Assembly: GCA_943331295.2 (NCBI GenBank)
Contig: CALQLA020000002.1
Location: 97,045-161,044 of the forward strand
Origin: Bordetella parapertussis
GTDB taxonomy: Bacteria > Pseudomonadota > Gammaproteobacteria > Burkholderiales > Casimicrobiaceae
Reading direction: 5' to 3'
DNA length: 64,000 nt
Below are positions 61,866 through 64,000 of the stretch, piece after piece. Position numbers and translations under genes: made by a program. The notes below the pieces were generated by a model. It made no database searches and had not been told where the DNA came from. It was given only the letters and a program-made list of their open reading frames with translations. Position 1 is the first letter of the stretch; every line of letters starts with the position of its first letter.

Positions 61866-61868
61866 GCG

Positions 61869-62654
61869 TCAGGTACCCGTGAAGCGTGCCTTCCGCTTCT
61901 CGAGGAACGCGGAAATGCCTTCGTCGCGATCCTTCGACTGGTAGATCGTGGTCACGATGAACGACTCGTACTCGATCGCATCGGCAAGGTCCATCTGCAT
62001 GCCCGCGTAGACCGCCCGCTTCAGGAGCTTGAGACTGAGCGGCGCCCGTTGCTCGTACAGGTCGACGATGGCCTTCGCCGCCGCCAGCGCCTCGCCCTTG
62101 GCGACAAGCTTGTTGAGAAGACCGATGCGCAGCGCGTGCTGTGCGTCGATGGGTTCCGCCGAGAACAGGATCTCGAGCGCATTCGCAATGCCGACGATGC
62201 GCGGCAGCCGCTGCGTGCCGCCGGAGCCCGGCACCGTCCCGATCTTGGCGCTCGTGATCCCGTACGTCGAGCCTTCGCCGGCGACGCGCAGGTCGCATGC
62301 CATTGCCAGTTCGAAGCCCCCGGTCAGGCAGAATCCCTCGATCGCTGCGATTACCGGCTTGCTCAGGTTCTCGATGGCCGCATGCAGGCGGCGCCAGAGC
62401 GCCATGTACTCGACGCCGGTGCCCGGTGCGGACATGAGCGCCGGGACCTCGCGCAGGTCGGCCCCGGCAGAAAAGTACTGGTCGCCGCCGGTGATGATCA
62501 CGCCGCGTACTGCGGGGTCGCGATCGACGGCAGCGAAGACCGCGAGCATCTCCTCCATCGTGCGAACGCTGATCGCGTTGCGGCGTTCGGGCCGGTTGAA
62601 GCGAATGATGTACGCCGGTCCGGCGTGTTCCGTCAATAGGGTCTCATGCGTCAT
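61869..62654 (-). CDS. Enoyl-CoA hydratase/isomerase family protein
   Basis: A 261-residue crotonase. The oxyanion-hole segments are FSAGADLRE (61-69) and GFCLTGGFELAMACD. The first catalytic Glu (Glu115 in GGFELA) is present. The second, which should precede the GTVPGSGGTQRL loop, is replaced: YGITSAKIGT has Ser135 at that position. Ordinary hydratases need both, so this may be an isomerase, a hydrolase or a hydratase with altered chemistry. ATG 62654 has AGGAG six bases upstream and overlaps the CoA-transferase stop as ATGA. Confidence 0.85.
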   Translation of the reverse strand: MTHETLLTEHAGPAYIIRFNRPERRNAISVRTMEEMLAVFAAVDRDPAVRGVIITGGDQYFSAGADLREVPALMSAPGTGVEYMALWRRLHAAIENLSKPVIAAIEGFCLTGGFELAMACDLRVAGEGSTYGITSAKIGTVPGSGGTQRLPRIVGIANALEILFSAEPIDAQHALRIGLLNKLVAKGEALAAAKAIVDLYEQRAPLSLKLLKRAVYAGMQMDLADAIEYESFIVTTIYQSKDRDEGISAFLEKRKARFTGT

Positions 62655-64000
62655 GGGGTCTCCTGTGAAGGTTGGGGGGCCGACGCTCCGTCGCGGGAAG
62701 GAATGCCGTCGAGCCCGAACTCGGCGATCACCACGGCGTCCTCGCTGCCGAGACGAGGCATCGCGCAGCGTACTATGGGCGGCGTCGAAAGCAGGCGCAA
62801 CGGCGAGCCGACGACGGTCCACCGGTCGCCGTCGGCGGTCGGCCTTTCCACGAGCAGCCGGCGCGCCGCCACCTGCGGCGACGTCGCGACCTCGGGCACC
62901 GTCAGCACCGGCGCGCAGGGAATGCCGGCACGGCGCAGGCGATCCACGACGACGTCCCGTGTGTCGCGCGCCGCCGCATCCCCCGCTGCGCGTTCCGCCG
63001 CGCCGGTCGTCGCGCCGGCGATCACGTAGCCGTCTCCGGCCCGCACCAGCGAAACCGGCGCGGCCGGGCCGGATCCCGGCCACGCGACCTGCGTCATCCA
63101 GATCGATGAATCCTGCATCGACAGGTCGAAGTGGACGGCGCTTCCCGTCCGGTCACGGTATTCCAGCGCGGCGAGCGTCGCCAGCAAGCCGAATTCGCCA
63201 CCGAGCATGTCGGACGCGGAGATTCCCGCCTTCGTCGGTTCGCCGGAGCTCCGCGTCAGGCTCATGAGTCCCGACATCGCCTGGATGACGGTGTCGAGCG
63301 CGGGGCGACCCGGATAGGCCGAGTCGTTGCCAAAGCCATTGATCGAGCAGTAGACAAGCCGCGGATGGCGCGCACGCAGGGCGGCGCTCCCGAGGCCAAG
63401 CTTGGCGAGCGCTCCGGGACGCAGGTTCTCGACCAGGATGTCGGACTCGTCCAGCAGGCGATGGAGCATCTCGCGCTGCGCGGGGTCACGCAGGTCGAGC
63501 ACCAGCCCGCGCTTGTCGGTGTTGCTGAGGGCGAAGATGTACGAGAGACCATCGGCCCGCAGCGGCGCCGCCTGGCGGATCGCGTCGCCGGTCGGCGGCT
63601 CGACCTTGATGGCGTCGGCGCCCAGTGCACCGAGGTGGCGGCTCGCCAGCGGCGCAACGGTATATTGGCCGATCTCGACCACGCGCACACCGGCGAGCGG
63701 CCGTACGTCCGATGCCGCATCGCCATGCACAAGCGCCTGGGACGGGACACTGCGAGCCGTCACCAGCGCATGCACGCGCGCCCTCCCGGCATCGCGCTCC
63801 GGGATACAGGACGGCGTGAGGCCCCCAAGCGGCTTGCCGCGCAGGGGTGAAGCGGGAATCGCAACCTGCCGGCCGGTGAGGGGATCGTCCAGGATCCGGA
63901 CGGAACTCCGATGAACGAGATTGGGTTCGTGCGGAAGCTGCTCGACGTCCAGGATGGGGCCGCATGCCACGCCCAGCGGCATCAGCGCCGCCACGCAGGC
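62651..64000 (-). CDS. Tandem-domain family III (CaiB/BaiF) CoA-transferase, N-terminal part beyond window
   Basis: The frame is open to the right edge with no start in the window, giving 449 codons. The first 50 residues (LGVACGPILDVEQLPHEPN and DPLTGRQVAIPASPLRG) are the C-terminal signature of a CaiB/BaiF protein. After a linker of about 40 residues a second copy of the family begins at PLAGVRVVEIGQYTVAPLAS and continues with GADAIKVEPPTGD, NTDKRGLVLDLRDP, VENLRPGALAKLGLG and the catalytic-Asp region GRPALDTVIQAMSGLM. The gene therefore encodes two fused transferase domains, probably 800 residues or more in all. It would activate the pathway acid to its CoA ester using another CoA thioester. 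Confidence 0.85.
   Translation of the reverse strand, partial: ACVAALMPLGVACGPILDVEQLPHEPNLVHRSSVRILDDPLTGRQVAIPASPLRGKPLGGLTPSCIPERDAGRARVHALVTARSVPSQALVHGDAASDVRPLAGVRVVEIGQYTVAPLASRHLGALGADAIKVEPPTGDAIRQAAPLRADGLSYIFALSNTDKRGLVLDLRDPAQREMLHRLLDESDILVENLRPGALAKLGLGSAALRARHPRLVYCSINGFGNDSAYPGRPALDTVIQAMSGLMSLTRSSGEPTKAGISASDMLGGEFGLLATLAALEYRDRTGSAVHFDLSMQDSSIWMTQVAWPGSGPAAPVSLVRAGDGYVIAGATTGAAERAAGDAAARDTRDVVVDRLRRAGIPCAPVLTVPEVATSPQVAARRLLVERPTADGDRWTVVGSPLRLLSTPPIVRCAMPRLGSEDAVVIAEFGLDGIPSRDGASAPQPSQETP

Noticed and set aside
1..64000. tRNA, rRNA, CRISPR arrays, riboswitches and insertion sequences
   Set aside because: None was recognised on reading either strand. A covariance-model search could still find small RNAs that cannot be seen by eye.

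Overview
The window is a stretch of very G+C-rich bacterial chromosome. It is densely packed with genes, most stop/start junctions are 4-base ATGA or GTGA overlaps, and GTG and TTG starts are used freely. Bug/TctC-type periplasmic binding proteins, MmgE/PrpD proteins, CaiB/BaiF CoA-transferases, and the recC-recB-recD order point to a betaproteobacterium, most likely Burkholderiales-like. That placement is an inference. No rRNA, tRNA, CRISPR array or intact insertion sequence was seen.

Layout. (1) Bases 1-13487, plus strand, are a DNA double-strand-break repair block: the tail of a probable SbcD/YhaO-like nuclease, a YhaN/SbcC-like ATPase, then recC, recB and recD. (2) Bases 13456-19340 hold an M16 peptidase preceded by two perfect inverted DnaA boxes, a TetR-aidB-like acyl-CoA dehydrogenase operon with two adjacent palindromic operators, an HD-like protein, a small conserved protein and a sirtuin carrying the class III Tyr/Arg signature. 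(3) Bases 19404-22523 encode a hybrid sensor kinase. (4) Bases 22720-27066 are a graveyard: fragments of a GMC oxidoreductase, RtcB, an RNase Z-like protein and a DUF932 protein lie among a nitroreductase and unrecognised frames. It is followed by a 662-residue secreted protein of unknown function (27258-29246).

(5) Bases 29565-46813 appear to be one regulon under a GntR/HutC-type regulator (39767-40570). A ten-gene minus-strand operon encodes an ABC importer, a PrpB/dimethylmalate-lyase-like enzyme, a two-subunit LeuCD-like hydro-lyase, a hydantoinase-like amidohydrolase, a periplasmic binding protein, a fumarate-reductase-like flavoprotein, an isochorismatase-like amidase and a COG0523 GTPase. 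Flanking genes encode a nitroreductase, three MmgE/PrpD proteins and a TctC-type binding protein. The same palindrome, TGTTATAACA, with identical flanks sits in both divergent promoter regions. The gene content suggests uptake of a small N-containing ring compound, amide opening, and processing of a branched dicarboxylate by dehydration, hydration and aldol cleavage.

(6) Bases 47063-55220 hold an IclR regulator divergent from a plus-strand operon: TctC binding protein, degenerate amidohydrolase, SDR, ADP-forming acyl-CoA ligase and two acyl-CoA dehydrogenases. Tandem GTTTCA-N5-TGMAAC operators lie between them. (7) Bases 55320-64000, minus strand, encode a two-domain family III CoA-transferase, an enoyl-CoA hydratase-like protein, an SDR, a GntR regulator, an old-yellow-enzyme, an FAD dehydrogenase, a BadI-like ring-cleaving hydrolase and an enolase-superfamily enzyme. 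Together 6 and 7 look like CoA-thioester catabolism of an alicyclic acid.
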